Assembly: GCF_018613195.1 (NCBI RefSeq)
Contig: NZ_JAGGQQ010000016.1
Location: 1-64,000, forward strand
Direction of reading: 5' to 3'
DNA from: Bacillus sp. ISL-45
GTDB lineage: Bacteria > Bacillota > Bacilli > Bacillales > Cytobacillaceae
Length of the DNA stretch: 64,000 nt
Both the position numbers and the translations under genes were made by a program. The notes under the pieces were generated by a model. It searched no databases, had not been told where the DNA came from, and saw only the letters and a program-made list of their open reading frames with translations. Position 1 is the first letter of the stretch. Each line of letters opens with the position of its first letter. This document shows positions 33,919 through 44,547 of the stretch, piece after piece.

Positions 33919-34203
33919 GTGCGTTTAATCTGGGATGAACTGTTCAATGCCGCAACAGAGGTGTTCCTTTTGCCGTTTTTTGTAAGGGAACAGCAATTTG
34001 GGTAAAATAAGAAGCGCTCAAAATGACATTTGAATACAATAGCGTGTTCTCGGTTGTACTTTTCTACGAGTCCATGAAAAAAGTAACAACAATCTAAACT
34101 TTGATACATCAGTCCTCATGACCCTTTTCTATTGAGAAAAGGTTTTTTTTATAGGACGAAATTCTCACTCTTAAAAATTTTTCAGAAAAATTCAACAAAA
34201 TAG
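33919..34203. other. Gene-free region ending in an intrinsic terminator
   Basis: No gene is recognised. GTTCC and GGAAC arms flank a T-rich stretch around 33962-33990. A good terminator, CCCTTTTCT-ATTG-AGAAAAGG followed by T8, lies at 34122-34150, with no annotated gene upstream of it after the strong pruA terminator. This leaves room for a short untranslated transcript of about 150 nt, but no promoter was securely identified. Confidence 0.4.
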
Positions 34204-34231
34204 TTGCAATCTAAAACCTCTGTTATATAAT
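34204..34231 (+). promoter_or_regulatory. Promoter of aceB-aceA
   Basis: TTGCAA at 34204-34209 and a perfect TATAAT at 34226-34231 are separated by 16 bp. The malate synthase start follows after a 51-bp leader that includes AAAGGGGTG. Confidence 0.75.
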
Positions 34232-34282
34232 ACATATTAGGGTTATTGATACTGTACTATAACAAAGGGGTGAAGACAGTCT

Positions 34283-35878
34283 ATGTCGACACAAACTACA
34301 GGAATTGAAATAGTGGGCAGCATGAAAAAAGGATACGAAGAAATTTTGACACCAGAGGCTCTTGATTTTGTAGAGCGGCTTGAAAGGCATTTTGGCGAGC
34401 GTCGGGTGGAATTGCTGGCCGCGCGTGAAATGCGCCAGGCGGAAATCAACGGAGGGAAGCTGCCGGACTTCTTGCCGGAAACAAAGCACATCCGTGAGAG
34501 CGAGTGGACAATCGCGCCGCTCCCGAAAGATCTTCAGGATCGCAGAGTCGAGATCACTGGTCCGACTGACAGGAAAATGGTCATCAATGCGCTCAATTCT
34601 GGAGCGAAGATTTTTATGGCAGACTGCGAGGATTCAACTTCGCCGACATGGGAAGCGATTGTTGAAGGGCAGATCAATCTTAGGGACGCCGTTAACAAAA
34701 CGATCTCTTTTGAAAATGCAAATGGCAAAAAGTATCAACTGAATGAAAAAACAGCTGTTTTAATGGTTCGCCCAAGAGGCTGGCACCTAGAAGAAAAACA
34801 TGTATTGCTTGATGGCAACCCCATTTCTGGCGGCTTATTCGATTTCGCGATGTACTTTTTCCATAATGCGAAAAAGCTGGTGGAGCAGGGCACAGGCCCA
34901 TACTTCTACCTTCCTAAGATGGAGAGCCACCTTGAAGCGCGCCTATGGAACGATGTGTTCGTTTATGCACAGAATCATCTTGGCATTCCACAGGGAACGA
35001 TTAAAGCAACTGTTTTGATTGAAACGATCCTGGCTTCATTCGAAATGAATGAGATTCTATATGAACTGAAAGAGCACTCCGCTGGTTTGAACTGCGGCCG
35101 ATGGGATTATATTTTCAGCTATCTGAAAAAGCTGCGTTCACAGGACGATGTGATTTTACCGGATCGCTCACAGGTAACAATGACGGTTCCGTTCATGAGG
35201 TCATACTCGTTGCTGACGATCCAGACCTGCCACCGCCGCAAGGCTCCGGCAATGGGCGGAATGGCGGCGCAAATCCCGATCAAAAATGACGAGGAAGCAA
35301 ATGCTGAAGCATTCGCCAAGGTACGCGCTGATAAAGAGCGTGAAGCCCGCGACGGCCATGATGGCACATGGGTAGCACATCCAGGACTGGTACCGGTAGC
35401 ACTTGAGGCGTTCAACAAGGAAATGCCAGAACCGAACCAGATAGAATCTGGCAAGCAGATGGATGTTGAAGTGAATGCAGCTGACCTGCTTGCTGTACCA
35501 GAAGGGACTATAACAGAAGCCGGTGTGCGAATGAACATCAATGTTGGCATCCAGTACGTGGCCAGCTGGCTGAATGGCCGCGGCGCAGCTCCGATTCATA
35601 ACCTGATGGAGGATGCAGCAACAGCAGAGATTTCCCGTGCTCAGCTATGGCAATGGATTCGCCATCCAAAAGGACTTCTGGAAGATGGCCGCAAAGTGAC
35701 GGTTGAAATGTACCACGAGCTGAAGGAAGAGGAACTTGAGAAAATCAAGCTGGAAGTCGGCGAAGCGGTATTTGAAAATGGGAAATTCGAGCAGGCGGCA
35801 GAGATGTTTGATGAATTGATTTTAAATGAAGACTTCGTTGAATTTTTAACATTGCCTGGCTATCAGGCTTTAGCTTAA
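34283..35878 (+). CDS. aceB: Malate synthase A
   Basis: Condenses glyoxylate and acetyl-CoA to malate in the glyoxylate shunt. 531 residues, the isoform A length. Motifs: [20 protein letters not shown] near 90, [13 protein letters not shown] near 113, the signature [14 protein letters not shown] near 265-280, and [17 protein letters not shown] near 450, which carries the catalytic Asp. The ATG at 34283 has AAAGGGGTG upstream. It forms an operon with aceA 45 bp downstream. B. subtilis 168 lacks this shunt, so the pair marks an organism able to grow on acetate or fatty acids. Confidence 0.95.
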   Translation: MSTQTTGIEIVGSMKKGYEEILTPEALDFVERLERHFGERRVELLAAREMRQAEINGGKLPDFLPETKHIRESEWTIAPLPKDLQDRRVEITGPTDRKMVINALNSGAKIFMADCEDSTSPTWEAIVEGQINLRDAVNKTISFENANGKKYQLNEKTAVLMVRPRGWHLEEKHVLLDGNPISGGLFDFAMYFFHNAKKLVEQGTGPYFYLPKMESHLEARLWNDVFVYAQNHLGIPQGTIKATVLIETILASFEMNEILYELKEHSAGLNCGRWDYIFSYLKKLRSQDDVILPDRSQVTMTVPFMRSYSLLTIQTCHRRKAPAMGGMAAQIPIKNDEEANAEAFAKVRADKEREARDGHDGTWVAHPGLVPVALEAFNKEMPEPNQIESGKQMDVEVNAADLLAVPEGTITEAGVRMNINVGIQYVASWLNGRGAAPIHNLMEDAATAEISRAQLWQWIRHPKGLLEDGRKVTVEMYHELKEEELEKIKLEVGEAVFENGKFEQAAEMFDELILNEDFVEFLTLPGYQALA

Positions 35879-35923
35879 TAGATTGATAGATTCATATAAA
35901 ACAAACACTAGGAGGAATAAAAA

Positions 35924-37204
35924 ATGACTCAAGATCGTGTAAAGAAATTGCAGGAAAGCTGGGAAATGGATAGCAGATGGGTTGGAGTGGAAAGAACTTA
36001 TACGGCGGAGGATGTCATCAAGCTTCGCGGTTCGATTGATATTGAACATACACTGGCTCGCCGCGGTGCAGAGAAGCTGTGGAAGCTTGTACATGAAGAG
36101 GATTTCGTTAACGCTCTTGGTGCTTTAACTGGCAACCAGGCTGTCCAGCAGGTAAAAGCTGGCCTTAAGGCAATCTACTTGAGCGGCTGGCAGGTTGCAG
36201 CGGATGCAAACCTTTCCGGAAACATGTATCCTGACCAGAGCTTGTACCCGGCGAACAGCGTTCCCGCTGTAGTTAAGCGTATCAACCAGGCGCTGCAGCG
36301 TGCTGACCAGATCACTCATGGAGAAGGAGATGATTCCATCGACTGGTTCGCACCAATCGTGGCGGATGCAGAAGCAGGATTCGGCGGACAGCTGAATGTA
36401 TTCGAATTGATGAAGGGTATGATTGAAGCTGGTGCAGCTGGCGTACACTTTGAGGACCAGCTTTCTTCTGAAAAGAAATGCGGACACCTTGGCGGAAAAG
36501 TTTTGCTTCCGACACAGACGGCAGTCCGCAACCTGATTGCTGCCCGTCTTGCAGCCGATGTAATGGGAACACCAACTTTGATTGTAGCCCGTACTGATGC
36601 GAATGCGGCAGATTTGATCACTAGCGATGTCGATCCATATGATGCTCCATTCATCACGGGGGACAGGACACCGGAAGGCTTCTTCCGCGTAAATGCTGGC
36701 CTTGACCAGGCAATCGCCCGCGGTTTGGCATATGCTCCATATGCTGATTTGGTTTGGTGCGAAACATCTGAGCCGGATCTGGATGAAGCCCGCCGCTTTG
36801 CTGAAGCGATCCATGCGAAGTATCCTGGCAAGCTGCTTGCTTACAACTGCTCACCATCATTTAACTGGAAAAAGAAGCTGGATGACGAAACAATCGCGAA
36901 GTTCCAAACCGAGCTTGGCAAAATGGGTTACAAGTTCCAGTTCGTGACACTTGCTGGCTTCCACGCCTTGAACCACAGCATGTTCGAACTGGCTCGCGGC
37001 TACAAAGAACGCGGAATGGCTGCCTACTCCGAACTGCAGCAGGCTGAGTTCGACAGCGAGCAGTACGGCTACACTGCAACAAGGCACCAGCGCGAAGTCG
37101 GAACAGGTTACTTCGATGATGTATCAATGGTCATTTCCGGAGGAACTTCCTCAACGACTGCGCTAAAAGGATCTACCGAAGAAGCACAGTTTACTGCTTC
37201 CTGA
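35924..37204 (+). CDS. aceA: Isocitrate lyase
   Basis: Splits isocitrate to glyoxylate and succinate. 426 residues. Motifs: [19 protein letters not shown] near 85, [18 protein letters not shown] near 145 (metal site), and the catalytic-Cys signature [11 protein letters not shown] near 185-195. The ATG at 35924 has CTAGGAGG upstream, an excellent site. Second gene of the glyoxylate shunt operon. Confidence 0.96.
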   Translation: MTQDRVKKLQESWEMDSRWVGVERTYTAEDVIKLRGSIDIEHTLARRGAEKLWKLVHEEDFVNALGALTGNQAVQQVKAGLKAIYLSGWQVAADANLSGNMYPDQSLYPANSVPAVVKRINQALQRADQITHGEGDDSIDWFAPIVADAEAGFGGQLNVFELMKGMIEAGAAGVHFEDQLSSEKKCGHLGGKVLLPTQTAVRNLIAARLAADVMGTPTLIVARTDANAADLITSDVDPYDAPFITGDRTPEGFFRVNAGLDQAIARGLAYAPYADLVWCETSEPDLDEARRFAEAIHAKYPGKLLAYNCSPSFNWKKKLDDETIAKFQTELGKMGYKFQFVTLAGFHALNHSMFELARGYKERGMAAYSELQQAEFDSEQYGYTATRHQREVGTGYFDDVSMVISGGTSSTTALKGSTEEAQFTAS

Positions 37205-37296
37205 TCACGGGTTTTCTCTTCGCTTGAGCCCTCCAACTCAGGCGAAGATTCACCATAACTGTTTTTGATTTTTTACCTTGCATTCTCCTATTTGTG

Positions 37297-37330
37297 TCCT
37301 TCTCTTCGATTCGAAGAGGAGGTTTTTTTT
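37297..37330 (+). terminator. Terminator after aceA
   Basis: CCTTCTCTTCGA and TCGAAGAGGAGG form a 12-bp stem around one base (one G-U pair) and are followed by T8. A second hairpin, CTTCGCTTGAG with CTCAGGCGAAG, lies 50 bp earlier at 37218-37247 without a T run and may stabilise the transcript end. Confidence 0.88.
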
Positions 37331-37481
37331 GCTCAAAATAGGTTAACCTTAAACTAGCACAGACTTTTGGGCGGGAACATACATATAAGGGTGAATAATC
37401 CACATAGGAATTTAGAATTGCGGACGTAAAAAATAAATTCAAAAGGATAAAAACGTGTATCGATAATGGATAAGAATAAGG

Positions 37482-37785
37482 ATGTACCCGAAAAGGCTGG
37501 ACCCAGGATTGCTAGACTAATATGTGCCCGAAAAAGGAGAGGACCGAGAATTTCGGTAACAAGTGAGGCCAACATGTGCCCGAAAAGGGAGACAACCGAG
37601 AATTTCGGTAACAAGTCAGGCCAACATGTGCCCGAAAAACGAGAGAACTGAGGATTCCGGTAACAAGTAAGGCCAACATGTGCCCGCAAAGGAGAGAATC
37701 CAAGATCTCGGTAACAAGCTAGACTAACATGAGCCCGAAAAGAAAGTAACGAGAATTCGGCAAGAAAACTAAATGCATTGTATTT
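37482..37785. repeat. 52-bp tandem repeat array (ATGTGCCCGAAAA type)
   Basis: ATGTRCCCG or a close variant starts at 37482, 37522, 37574, 37626, 37678 and 37729, so after a short first unit the period is 52, 52, 52 and 51 bp. Units share ATGTGCCCGAAAA, then GAGA..ACCGAGAATTTCGGTAACAAG and AGGCCAAC. ACCGA and TCGGT can form a short hairpin. Sequence is unrelated to the arrays at 0.4, 49.5 and 57.1 kb, but the period is the same. No coding potential is claimed; 37331-37481 and 37786-37860 hold nothing recognised. Confidence 0.88.
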
Positions 37786-37871
37786 CATCAGGACATAAGC
37801 GACTGCCTGGGTTAAGATAAAAATGTATTTAAGGACTGCGGAACCAAGTATATGTGGAGGGGGTGACGATT

Positions 37872-38318
37872 ATGGGCAGCAATAAAGTGGATGATTATCT
37901 GCAGCAGGGGATTCATGGTGCTAAACAGACAAAGCCTGATGAGAGACGGCGTTTCCTGACGACACTCAGGGAGCGGGTGGTCATTGCGCTTACGCAGGGC
38001 GAGGTCATGAGGAAGGGTGTTGAACCTGAAGTTGAGGAGCTTATGGATGAAAACCGCGAAGCCCACCTCTTTTTAAACGGCAATATATCATATTCTTATT
38101 TATCTGAGTACATTAAAGCGGCTGAAAAACGGGGCATCGAGTTTACAATCGTGACAAATAAGGATTACGATTCAGAACTCGGACTCGTTTTAGCGCACGG
38201 CCATGCTATTGATAAAGAGGAGATTTATCTTGGCAAAAAGAAACCCGTGATTCAAACAGCTGAACCTAAGAAGAAAAAGGGATTCTTATCTGGGTTTGGT
38301 AAGTTTTTTAGGAAATAG
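37872..38318 (+). CDS. yueI: YueI family protein (DUF1694)
   Basis: A 148-residue soluble protein of the YueI family: VDDYLQQGIHGAKQTKPDERRRFLTTLRERV near the start (read in parts), AHLFLNGNISYSYLSEYIKAA in the centre, and a C-terminal extension rich in lysine. Function is unknown. The ATG at 37872 is chosen because AGGGGGTGA lies 5 nt upstream; the frame from 37854 includes the binding site itself. In B. subtilis yueI neighbours yueJ/pncA and yueK/pncB, which here lie 12 kb away. Confidence 0.82.
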   Translation: MGSNKVDDYLQQGIHGAKQTKPDERRRFLTTLRERVVIALTQGEVMRKGVEPEVEELMDENREAHLFLNGNISYSYLSEYIKAAEKRGIEFTIVTNKDYDSELGLVLAHGHAIDKEEIYLGKKKPVIQTAEPKKKKGFLSGFGKFFRK

Positions 38319-38349
38319 AGCAGCCTTTTAGGTTGGCTCTTTTTTTTTG
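38315..38349 (+). terminator. Terminator after yueI
   Basis: AGAGCAGCC and GGTTGGCTCT form an imperfect stem directly at the stop codon, followed by nine T. Confidence 0.85.
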
Positions 38350-38402
38350 GCCATTTTTCCAATGATTACAGTTACTGAAATCCAAAAAATTACAAAAATA
38401 AG

Positions 38403-38458
38403 TTGTAAATCGACAGCGGTGTCGTTATAATGAAAATAACAAACCGACATAAGTGTCG
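38403..38458 (+). promoter_or_regulatory. Promoter with two TetR-type operators
   Basis: TTGTAA (38403-38408) and TATAAT (38426-38431) form a promoter with a 17-bp spacer. CGACAGCGGTGTCG (38411-38424) fills the spacer, and CGACATAAGTGTCG (38445-38458) lies just after the expected start point. Both are perfect CGACA-N4-TGTCG palindromes, spaced 34 bp apart. They are the likely targets of the TetR regulator encoded at the end of this operon. Confidence 0.82.
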
Positions 38459-38479
38459 CTTTAGTCTGGAGGGATGAGA

Positions 38480-39745
38480 ATGGGCGGTCTTTTAAAGAAC
38501 AAGGGGTTTATCACCTTAATGCTTGCGCAGTTAATATCAAGTATTGGTGACTGGTTGAGTGTGATTGCAATCATCACGATGGTTGGCCTGAAGTGGGAGG
38601 CTTCTCCAATGGAGGTTTCCTTTATCATTTTATGTTTGGCTGTTCCGATGGCGCTGCTTGGACCATTCACCGGAACGATTGCTGACAGGATGAACAGAAA
38701 GGCGATCATGATCTTCTCAGACGTAGTCAGAGCGGGATTAATTCTGACTCTGGCATTTGCTGATTCCTTATGGATGGTCTATATTTGCTTGTTCATGGTC
38801 GGAATGCTCTCGGCTATATTTGTCCCGGCGAAGAATGGTAAGCTTAAAGAACTAATTGATCAAGAACATATGAAAAGTGCCATGTCCATTACCTCGATGA
38901 TTGATTCCGGGACGAAGGTGTTGGGGCCATTATTAAGCGGTCTGCTGGTCTCGGTCTTTGGGACAAAAATGGTATTCATTATGGATTCAGGCACATTTAT
39001 TATTTCAGCGTTACTGCTGATCACTTTACCAAAGGCAGCAGCATCTGTAAGAGTAGATTCGGGTGAACAAGGAGGAGCTTCGTTTAAGGAGGATTTCCTC
39101 GAGGGAATCAGGTTCATCAAAGGCAGTCGTTACTTAGTTATTGGTATGATTGTTATGGGGGTAAGCCTCCTGATCTTACAATTGTCTGATTCGCAAATCA
39201 TTGTTTTATTGAGGGAACTATCGAATGCATCTCCTGATTTGTTTGGTTATATTGTTACGGCATCAGGTGTTGGAATGTTTTTTACAGGATTGCTGTTGGC
39301 TAAAAAAACAGATTACAATGCGCTGGTTCTATTGTTCATTGGAGTTTGCGGGATGGGGATCAGTTTTAGTATTCTGGCTTTATTGACCCAATTGGATTTA
39401 GCACTGCCGGTGTTATGGGGGCCAGCTCTGGGATTGGCGGCTGGATTTTCAGCAGGGTTGGTATTCATCCCTTTTCAGGCAGCAGTCCAAACCGAGACTC
39501 CTGTTCACATGACAGGCAGGGTTTTCGGAGTGTTGAACAGCGTGACCACCACGGCCACAGTCATTGGGCCATTGGCTGGCGGATTGCTTGCCACTGTCCT
39601 GGGAGTCATACCGACATTTGTGATAACTGGATTATTGTTGGTTGCAGTCTCGATTATTGGTCTGGTTTTCAAGAGTAAAATAGAACGGGGGAGAGCAAAT
39701 GTCTCCGAAAGTCAGTCGGGAACACATGGAACAGCGTCGAGCTGA
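38480..39745 (+). CDS. MFS-type drug/efflux transporter
   Basis: A 421-residue major facilitator protein with about 12 membrane helices. Features are LMLAQLISSIGDWLSVIAI in helix 1, the loop 2-3 motif GTIADRMNRKAIMI near 70, and FVPAKNGKLKELI near 115, typical of MFS exporters of the MdtG/EntS-like type. The substrate is unknown. The ATG at 38480 is chosen over 38474 because TGGAGGG ends right at 38473. It overlaps the TetR regulator gene by 47 bp, and the promoter holds two palindromic operators, so it is probably induced by its substrate. Confidence 0.86.
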   Translation: MGGLLKNKGFITLMLAQLISSIGDWLSVIAIITMVGLKWEASPMEVSFIILCLAVPMALLGPFTGTIADRMNRKAIMIFSDVVRAGLILTLAFADSLWMVYICLFMVGMLSAIFVPAKNGKLKELIDQEHMKSAMSITSMIDSGTKVLGPLLSGLLVSVFGTKMVFIMDSGTFIISALLLITLPKAAASVRVDSGEQGGASFKEDFLEGIRFIKGSRYLVIGMIVMGVSLLILQLSDSQIIVLLRELSNASPDLFGYIVTASGVGMFFTGLLLAKKTDYNALVLLFIGVCGMGISFSILALLTQLDLALPVLWGPALGLAAGFSAGLVFIPFQAAVQTETPVHMTGRVFGVLNSVTTTATVIGPLAGGLLATVLGVIPTFVITGLLLVAVSIIGLVFKSKIERGRANVSESQSGTHGTASS

Positions 39746-40337
39746 AATTTTGAAGGCGGCAGAGAAGGTTTTCATTGAATATGGATATGAGCGGGCCACG
39801 ATGAAGCACATAATGGACGCTGCGAATGTCAGCAGAGGCGGGCTGTATCAATATTTTTCAAATAAAGAAGCAGTATTCGAAACGATTCTAGAAGAAGGAT
39901 TATCGATAGAATTGGATGAGACATTGGAGATGTTAAAGGACAATGCCACATCCTATTGGGATCTGCTCATGCAAACCATCTTTGGCGAGACCGGGGAGCC
40001 TGATGATGAAATGGATCCTTTGGCGCCGGCAAAACTTGAGTTTTTTATAATCGGAAGAAATGATGAACATAGAAGAGAATACGGATCAGTTCGATACAAT
40101 AATGGCTTGAAATTATATGCTCATATTATTGAACATGGCCAAAGAAGCGGGGAATTCAGCACAAGATTTGATCATGAAATCATTGCCCGTTCGATCATTG
40201 CCTTCATCGACGGCTTAGCAGTAGAGGATGCAATGTTATCCAAGGAAGATTTGAGGATTAAAGAGCAATCGATACTATTTGTGGAATATTTAAAACTGGC
40301 GTTGGGAATAGGTGATCAATCTACACGTGGTTTATAA
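39699..40337 (+). CDS. TetR family transcriptional regulator
   Basis: 212 residues. The N-terminal DNA-binding domain reads RRAEILKAAEKVFIEYGYE, then ATMKHIMDAANVSRGGLYQY, a classic TetR helix-turn-helix (about residues 14-55). The C-terminal ligand domain is helical and unassigned. ATG 39699 with CGGGGGAGA upstream lies inside the end of the transporter gene, so both are co-expressed. The CGACA-N4-TGTCG palindromes in the shared promoter suggest autorepression and control of the exporter. Confidence 0.92.
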   Translation: MSPKVSREHMEQRRAEILKAAEKVFIEYGYERATMKHIMDAANVSRGGLYQYFSNKEAVFETILEEGLSIELDETLEMLKDNATSYWDLLMQTIFGETGEPDDEMDPLAPAKLEFFIIGRNDEHRREYGSVRYNNGLKLYAHIIEHGQRSGEFSTRFDHEIIARSIIAFIDGLAVEDAMLSKEDLRIKEQSILFVEYLKLALGIGDQSTRGL

Positions 40338-40388
40338 CTCATTTAGCAGATTCATAAGTTTTCTTAGAGGATTCGACAGCAAAATGGG

Positions 40389-40420
40389 CAAGGGGTGGAT
40401 TTAACTTCCACCCCTTTTAT
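40389..40420. terminator. Terminator between tetR and the minus-strand gene
   Basis: AAGGGGTGGA and TCCACCCCTT form a 10-bp perfect stem followed by TTATT on the plus strand. It separates two convergent genes. Confidence 0.87.
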
Positions 40421-40430
40421 TAAATCAGCT

Positions 40431-41138
40431 TTAAATCAAAATGAACAATAATGTTGAAGCCACAACTCCTAAAATGAACGGAAGCAGCTTGCTTTTGCGA
40501 TCTTTAGGCAGTTCTTCCTTTATGGTGTTCAATAAGATGCCTCCAGCCAGCCAGCTGAACCACAGGGCGAAAATGAAGGTAGGAAGTGTGACGAGGTAGC
40601 CGAGCAGCCATCCACCCACCACAGAAACAGCCAGGATCAGCGAACCCCATGGATCATAACGCTTTTTATGGTCCAGCCGGAGTCCGACATCATTAACCAT
40701 GAGGTGCAGGACGAAAACGGCCGTGAAAATGATTAACGCTTTAGGCTCCTGCTTCAAGCCTTTGATCAGGTAATAGCCAATGAACGAATTATAGAGGACA
40801 AAGGCTCCTATATGAAAAATAAAGACAGGAAGATTGGGCCTGTTCTGTTCAGAAGCTTTTACAAAATGATTGATAGAATAAAAAGCGATGAAGCCAATTG
40901 TCGCGATCAGGTACAAACTGTATTCTTCATAATGTTTGGGTAAGTGTATCAGCTTATTGAATTCCTTCTGCACCTTCTGGAATTCAGGCAGCAGATGCAC
41001 GGTCACATAGGCAACGGATGCACCGCCGGCGAAGCTGAGTATTGGTTTACGCGGCTGTTCCATTAATTTTGAGTAGTATTTTACCGATAGATGAACTCCT
41101 GCTAACAGGATAACCAGGAAAAAAGTTAATATAGCCAA
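40431..41138 (-). CDS. Multi-spanning membrane protein, possibly ZIP-like
   Basis: A 235-residue protein with about seven hydrophobic helices. Conserved-looking polar spots inside helices are GASVAYVTVHLLPEFQKV near 40-57 and FVLHLMVNDVGLRLDHKKR near 140-158. Helix-embedded His/Asp/Glu residues of this kind recall ZIP metal transporters, but the canonical HNxPEG motif is absent, so the assignment is tentative. The start is TTG at 41138, supported by AAAGGAGG with an 8-nt gap on the minus strand. Single gene between the tetR operon and gatC. Confidence 0.65.
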   Translation of the reverse strand: MAILTFFLVILLAGVHLSVKYYSKLMEQPRKPILSFAGGASVAYVTVHLLPEFQKVQKEFNKLIHLPKHYEEYSLYLIATIGFIAFYSINHFVKASEQNRPNLPVFIFHIGAFVLYNSFIGYYLIKGLKQEPKALIIFTAVFVLHLMVNDVGLRLDHKKRYDPWGSLILAVSVVGGWLLGYLVTLPTFIFALWFSWLAGGILLNTIKEELPKDRKSKLLPFILGVVASTLLFILI

Positions 41139-41342
41139 GTTTTTAACCTCCTTTGGCTATCCCTTCCCGCTGTCCTTCATCTGCAAACTAATTTAATGAA
41201 CGAAAATGTCCTATATGTCTGCGATCAAGCTCTGCTTCTGTTAAAATAGTACAAACGGCAAGCTTGTATTGCTTTAACGTGGAAAACTTTGCTATGATCA
41301 TTATTATTGTTATTATCAGACGATTAAGATGGAGGTGCTTTT

Positions 41343-41633
41343 ATGTCAAGGATTTCTGAGGAACAGGTGAAGCATGTCGCGCACCTGGCAAGACTGGCTA
41401 TTACGGAAAAAGAAGCGAAAATGCTGACGGACCAGCTGGATAAAATCATTACATATGCGGAGCAGTTGAATGAGCTGAATACAGATAATGTAGAGCCAAC
41501 TGCACATGTGCTTGAAATAAAGAATGTCATGCGGGAAGATCGTGCAAAAGAGGGCCTTCCGCGTGAAGAGGTATTGAAAAATGCGCCTGAGCACCAGGAT
41601 GGTCAGATCAAAGTGCCAGGAATTATGGAGTAG
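41343..41633 (+). CDS. gatC: Asp/Glu-tRNA amidotransferase subunit GatC
   Basis: Small subunit (96 residues) that stabilises GatA and bridges to GatB. Visible pattern: [19 protein letters not shown] at the N-terminus, [19 protein letters not shown], then REDRAKEGL and a tail ending IKVPGIME. The ATG at 41343 has GGAGGTG upstream. First gene of gatCAB; a TATGAT at 41293-41298 with TTGCTT 18 bp upstream is a possible promoter. Confidence 0.96.
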   Translation: MSRISEEQVKHVAHLARLAITEKEAKMLTDQLDKIITYAEQLNELNTDNVEPTAHVLEIKNVMREDRAKEGLPREEVLKNAPEHQDGQIKVPGIME

Positions 41634-41644
41634 GAGGATCGGCG

Positions 41645-43102
41645 ATGAGTTTATTTGAACACAAGATTTCGGAGCTTCATGAGCTTTTACATAAAAGAGA
41701 CCTCAGCGTTTCCGACCTGGTCGACGAATCGTACAAGCGGATTGGCGAGGTTGAAGGCAAGGTCCAGGCGTTTTTAACATTGGATGAAGAAAATGCAAGA
41801 GCAGCAGCAAAGGCATTGGATGATAAGGCAATCCAACATGCTCCAACCAGTAAGTTATACGGACTGCCGATTGGCATCAAGGACAATATCGTCACGAAAG
41901 GTCTGCGTACAACGGCTGCAAGCAAGATCCTCGAAAACTTTGATCCTATTTATGATGCGACAGTTATCCAGAAGCTCCAACAGGCAGAAACGGTGACGAT
42001 CGGCAAGCTGAACATGGACGAGTTCGCAATGGGATCCTCAAACGAAAACTCCGGCTTCAAAAAAACGTTCAACCCCTGGAATCTTGACCGTGTACCTGGT
42101 GGTTCTTCTGGCGGTTCGGCTGCATCGGTAGCGGCGGGGGAAGTACTGTTCTCGCTTGGTTCCGATACAGGCGGATCGATTCGCCAGCCGGCATCTTTCT
42201 GTGGTGTGGTCGGCATGAAGCCAACTTATGGACTTGTTTCACGCTTTGGATTGATCGCATTTGCCTCTTCTTTGGACCAGATTGGACCAATTACTCGGAA
42301 TGTAGAAGACAATGCTTTTCTTTTAAAAGCGATCGCGGGGCACGATGAAATGGATTCGACCTCCGCAAACGTGGACATCCCTGACTATATCGCTTCTTTG
42401 ACTGGCGATATAAAAGGCTTGCGAATCGCTGTGCCGAAGGAATACCTCGGTGAGGGCGTGAATGAAGAAGTCCGTAAATCAGTAATGGACGCACTTGTCA
42501 TTCTAGAGCGACTGGGGGCGACTTGGGAAGAAGTTTCCCTGCCGCACTCCAAGTATGCTTTGGCTACATACTATCTGTTATCATCATCGGAAGCTTCAGC
42601 AAACCTGGCGCGCTTTGACGGCGTGCGTTATGGATACAGAACGCCGAACGCTGAAAACTTGCTCAATATGTATAAGATGACTCGCGAAGAAGGCTTCGGT
42701 GAGGAAGTAAAACGCCGAATCATGCTTGGTACATTTGCGCTGAGTGCAGGTTATTATGATGCCCATTATAAAAAAGCACAGAAGGTCCGCACGCTGATCA
42801 AGCAGGACTTTGAAAAGGTGTTTGAACAGTACGATGTCATCATCGGACCGACCGCACCAACACCGGCATTCAAACTTGGCGAAAACACAAGAGACCCACT
42901 GACGATGTATGCCAATGATATTTTGACGATTCCGGTCAACCTTGCAGGTGTGCCAGCCATCTCGGTTCCGTGCGGCTTTGACAAAGGTCTGCCGCTTGGC
43001 CTGCAAATCATCGGGCGTCATTTTGATGAAAGCACTGTATATAAAGTTGCCCATGCATTCGAGCAGGCAACAGATTACCATAAACAACAACCTGAGCTGT
43101 AA
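41645..43102 (+). CDS. gatA: Asp/Glu-tRNA amidotransferase subunit GatA
   Basis: Glutaminase subunit that releases ammonia for transamidation. 485 residues of the amidase-signature family: the catalytic Lys in [17 protein letters not shown] near 80, the Gly/Ser-rich [15 protein letters not shown] near 150, and the Ser nucleophile region [15 protein letters not shown] near 175. The ATG has AGGAGG upstream and follows gatC by 11 bp. Confidence 0.97.
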   Translation: MSLFEHKISELHELLHKRDLSVSDLVDESYKRIGEVEGKVQAFLTLDEENARAAAKALDDKAIQHAPTSKLYGLPIGIKDNIVTKGLRTTAASKILENFDPIYDATVIQKLQQAETVTIGKLNMDEFAMGSSNENSGFKKTFNPWNLDRVPGGSSGGSAASVAAGEVLFSLGSDTGGSIRQPASFCGVVGMKPTYGLVSRFGLIAFASSLDQIGPITRNVEDNAFLLKAIAGHDEMDSTSANVDIPDYIASLTGDIKGLRIAVPKEYLGEGVNEEVRKSVMDALVILERLGATWEEVSLPHSKYALATYYLLSSSEASANLARFDGVRYGYRTPNAENLLNMYKMTREEGFGEEVKRRIMLGTFALSAGYYDAHYKKAQKVRTLIKQDFEKVFEQYDVIIGPTAPTPAFKLGENTRDPLTMYANDILTIPVNLAGVPAISVPCGFDKGLPLGLQIIGRHFDESTVYKVAHAFEQATDYHKQQPEL

Positions 43103-43115
43103 AGGGGTGAAAATG

Positions 43116-44543
43116 ATGAAGTTTGAAACGGTAATTGGCCTTGAGGTCCATGTTGAATTAAAAACAGAATCAAAAATCTTTTCGGCGAGCCCGAACCATT
43201 TTGGTGCCGAGCCGAATACAAATACAAGCGTAATCGACCTGGGTTATCCGGGAGTACTCCCAGTCGTGAATAAAAAAGCGGTTGAATACGCGATGAAAGC
43301 CGCAATGGCTTTGAACTGCGAAATCGCGGAGCATACAAAGTTCGATCGAAAAAACTATTTTTATCCGGACAATCCTAAGGCCTATCAGATTTCCCAGTTC
43401 GACAAGCCTATTGGCGAGAACGGCTGGATTGAGATCGAGGTGAATGGCTATAAAAAGAAAATCGGCATCACGCGAATTCATATGGAAGAAGATGCTGGCA
43501 AACTGACTCACGGTAATGGTTATTCGCTGGTGGATTACAACCGCCAGGGAACACCGCTCGTTGAGATCGTATCGGAACCCGATATACGCACGCCGGATGA
43601 GGCATATGCCTATCTTGAGAAATTAAAGTCAATCATCCAATATACGGGCGTATCGGATTGCAAAATGGAAGAGGGCTCACTTCGATGTGATGCGAATATC
43701 TCCATCAGGCCGGTTGGGCAAAAGGAATTCGGTACGAAAACTGAGTTGAAAAACCTGAACTCTTTCAACTTCGTACGCAGAGGCCTTGAGTACGAGGAAA
43801 AGCGGCAGGAAGAGGAAATCCTTGCTGGCCGTGAAATCCAGCAGGAAACAAGGCGATATGATGAATCCACGAACACCACTCTCTTAATGCGTGTAAAAGA
43901 AGGATCAGATGATTATCGATATTTCCCTGAACCGGATCTTCCTGACCTTTATATCGACGAAGAATGGAAGACAAGGGTTCGTGCGGAAATCCCTGAACTT
44001 CCGGACGAGCGGAAAAAGCGATATATCGAGGGAATGGGACTGCCAGCTTACGATGCAGAGGTGCTAACGGTATCAAAAGAAATGGCTGATTTCTTTGAAT
44101 CGGCTGTGAAAGCCGGGGCGGATCCTAAGCAGGCATCCAACTGGCTGATGGGAGAATTCTCAGCCTACCTGAAGGCCGAATCGAAAGAGCTGCATGAAAC
44201 AGCACTGACTTCTGAAGGACTTGCTGGCTTGATCAAGCTGATTGAAAACGGCACAATCTCTTCCAAGATTGCCAAGCAGGTGTTCAAGGAATTGATCGAA
44301 AAGGGCGGCGATCCGGAGAAAATCGTCAAGGAAAAAGGACTTGTCCAAATTTCCGACGAAGGCGAACTGCTTAAGATCATTATTGAAATAATCGATGCGA
44401 ATCCTCAATCAGTAGAAGATTTCAAGGGTGGCAAGGATAAAGCAAAAGGCTTCCTCGTCGGCCAGATCATGAAAGCAACAAAGGGCCAGGCAAACCCGCC
44501 GCTTGTAAACAAATTGCTTGTTGAAGAGTTGAATAAAAGATAA
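43116..44543 (+). CDS. gatB: Asp/Glu-tRNA amidotransferase subunit GatB
   Basis: Kinase/amidotransferase subunit that activates the mischarged Glu or Asp on tRNA. 475 residues. Motifs: [15 protein letters not shown] at the N-terminus, [14 protein letters not shown] near 52, [17 protein letters not shown] near 85, and the tail/YqeY-like domain ending [15 protein letters not shown]. The ATG at 43116 is preferred to the adjacent ATG at 43113 because it lies 8 nt from AAAGGGG and gives the family N-terminus. Last gene of gatCAB. Confidence 0.96.
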   Translation: MKFETVIGLEVHVELKTESKIFSASPNHFGAEPNTNTSVIDLGYPGVLPVVNKKAVEYAMKAAMALNCEIAEHTKFDRKNYFYPDNPKAYQISQFDKPIGENGWIEIEVNGYKKKIGITRIHMEEDAGKLTHGNGYSLVDYNRQGTPLVEIVSEPDIRTPDEAYAYLEKLKSIIQYTGVSDCKMEEGSLRCDANISIRPVGQKEFGTKTELKNLNSFNFVRRGLEYEEKRQEEEILAGREIQQETRRYDESTNTTLLMRVKEGSDDYRYFPEPDLPDLYIDEEWKTRVRAEIPELPDERKKRYIEGMGLPAYDAEVLTVSKEMADFFESAVKAGADPKQASNWLMGEFSAYLKAESKELHETALTSEGLAGLIKLIENGTISSKIAKQVFKELIEKGGDPEKIVKEKGLVQISDEGELLKIIIEIIDANPQSVEDFKGGKDKAKGFLVGQIMKATKGQANPPLVNKLLVEELNKR

Positions 44544-44547
44544 TTGC

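Noticed and set aside
37466-37651. 61-codon plus-strand gene in the 37.5-kb array
   Set aside because: The frame consists of the 52-bp tandem repeat, has no ribosome binding site, and the repeat period is not a multiple of three.
40431-41138. Firm ZIP metal transporter assignment
   Set aside because: Histidines inside helices are suggestive, but the canonical HNxPEG motif is missing, so only a tentative note was kept.
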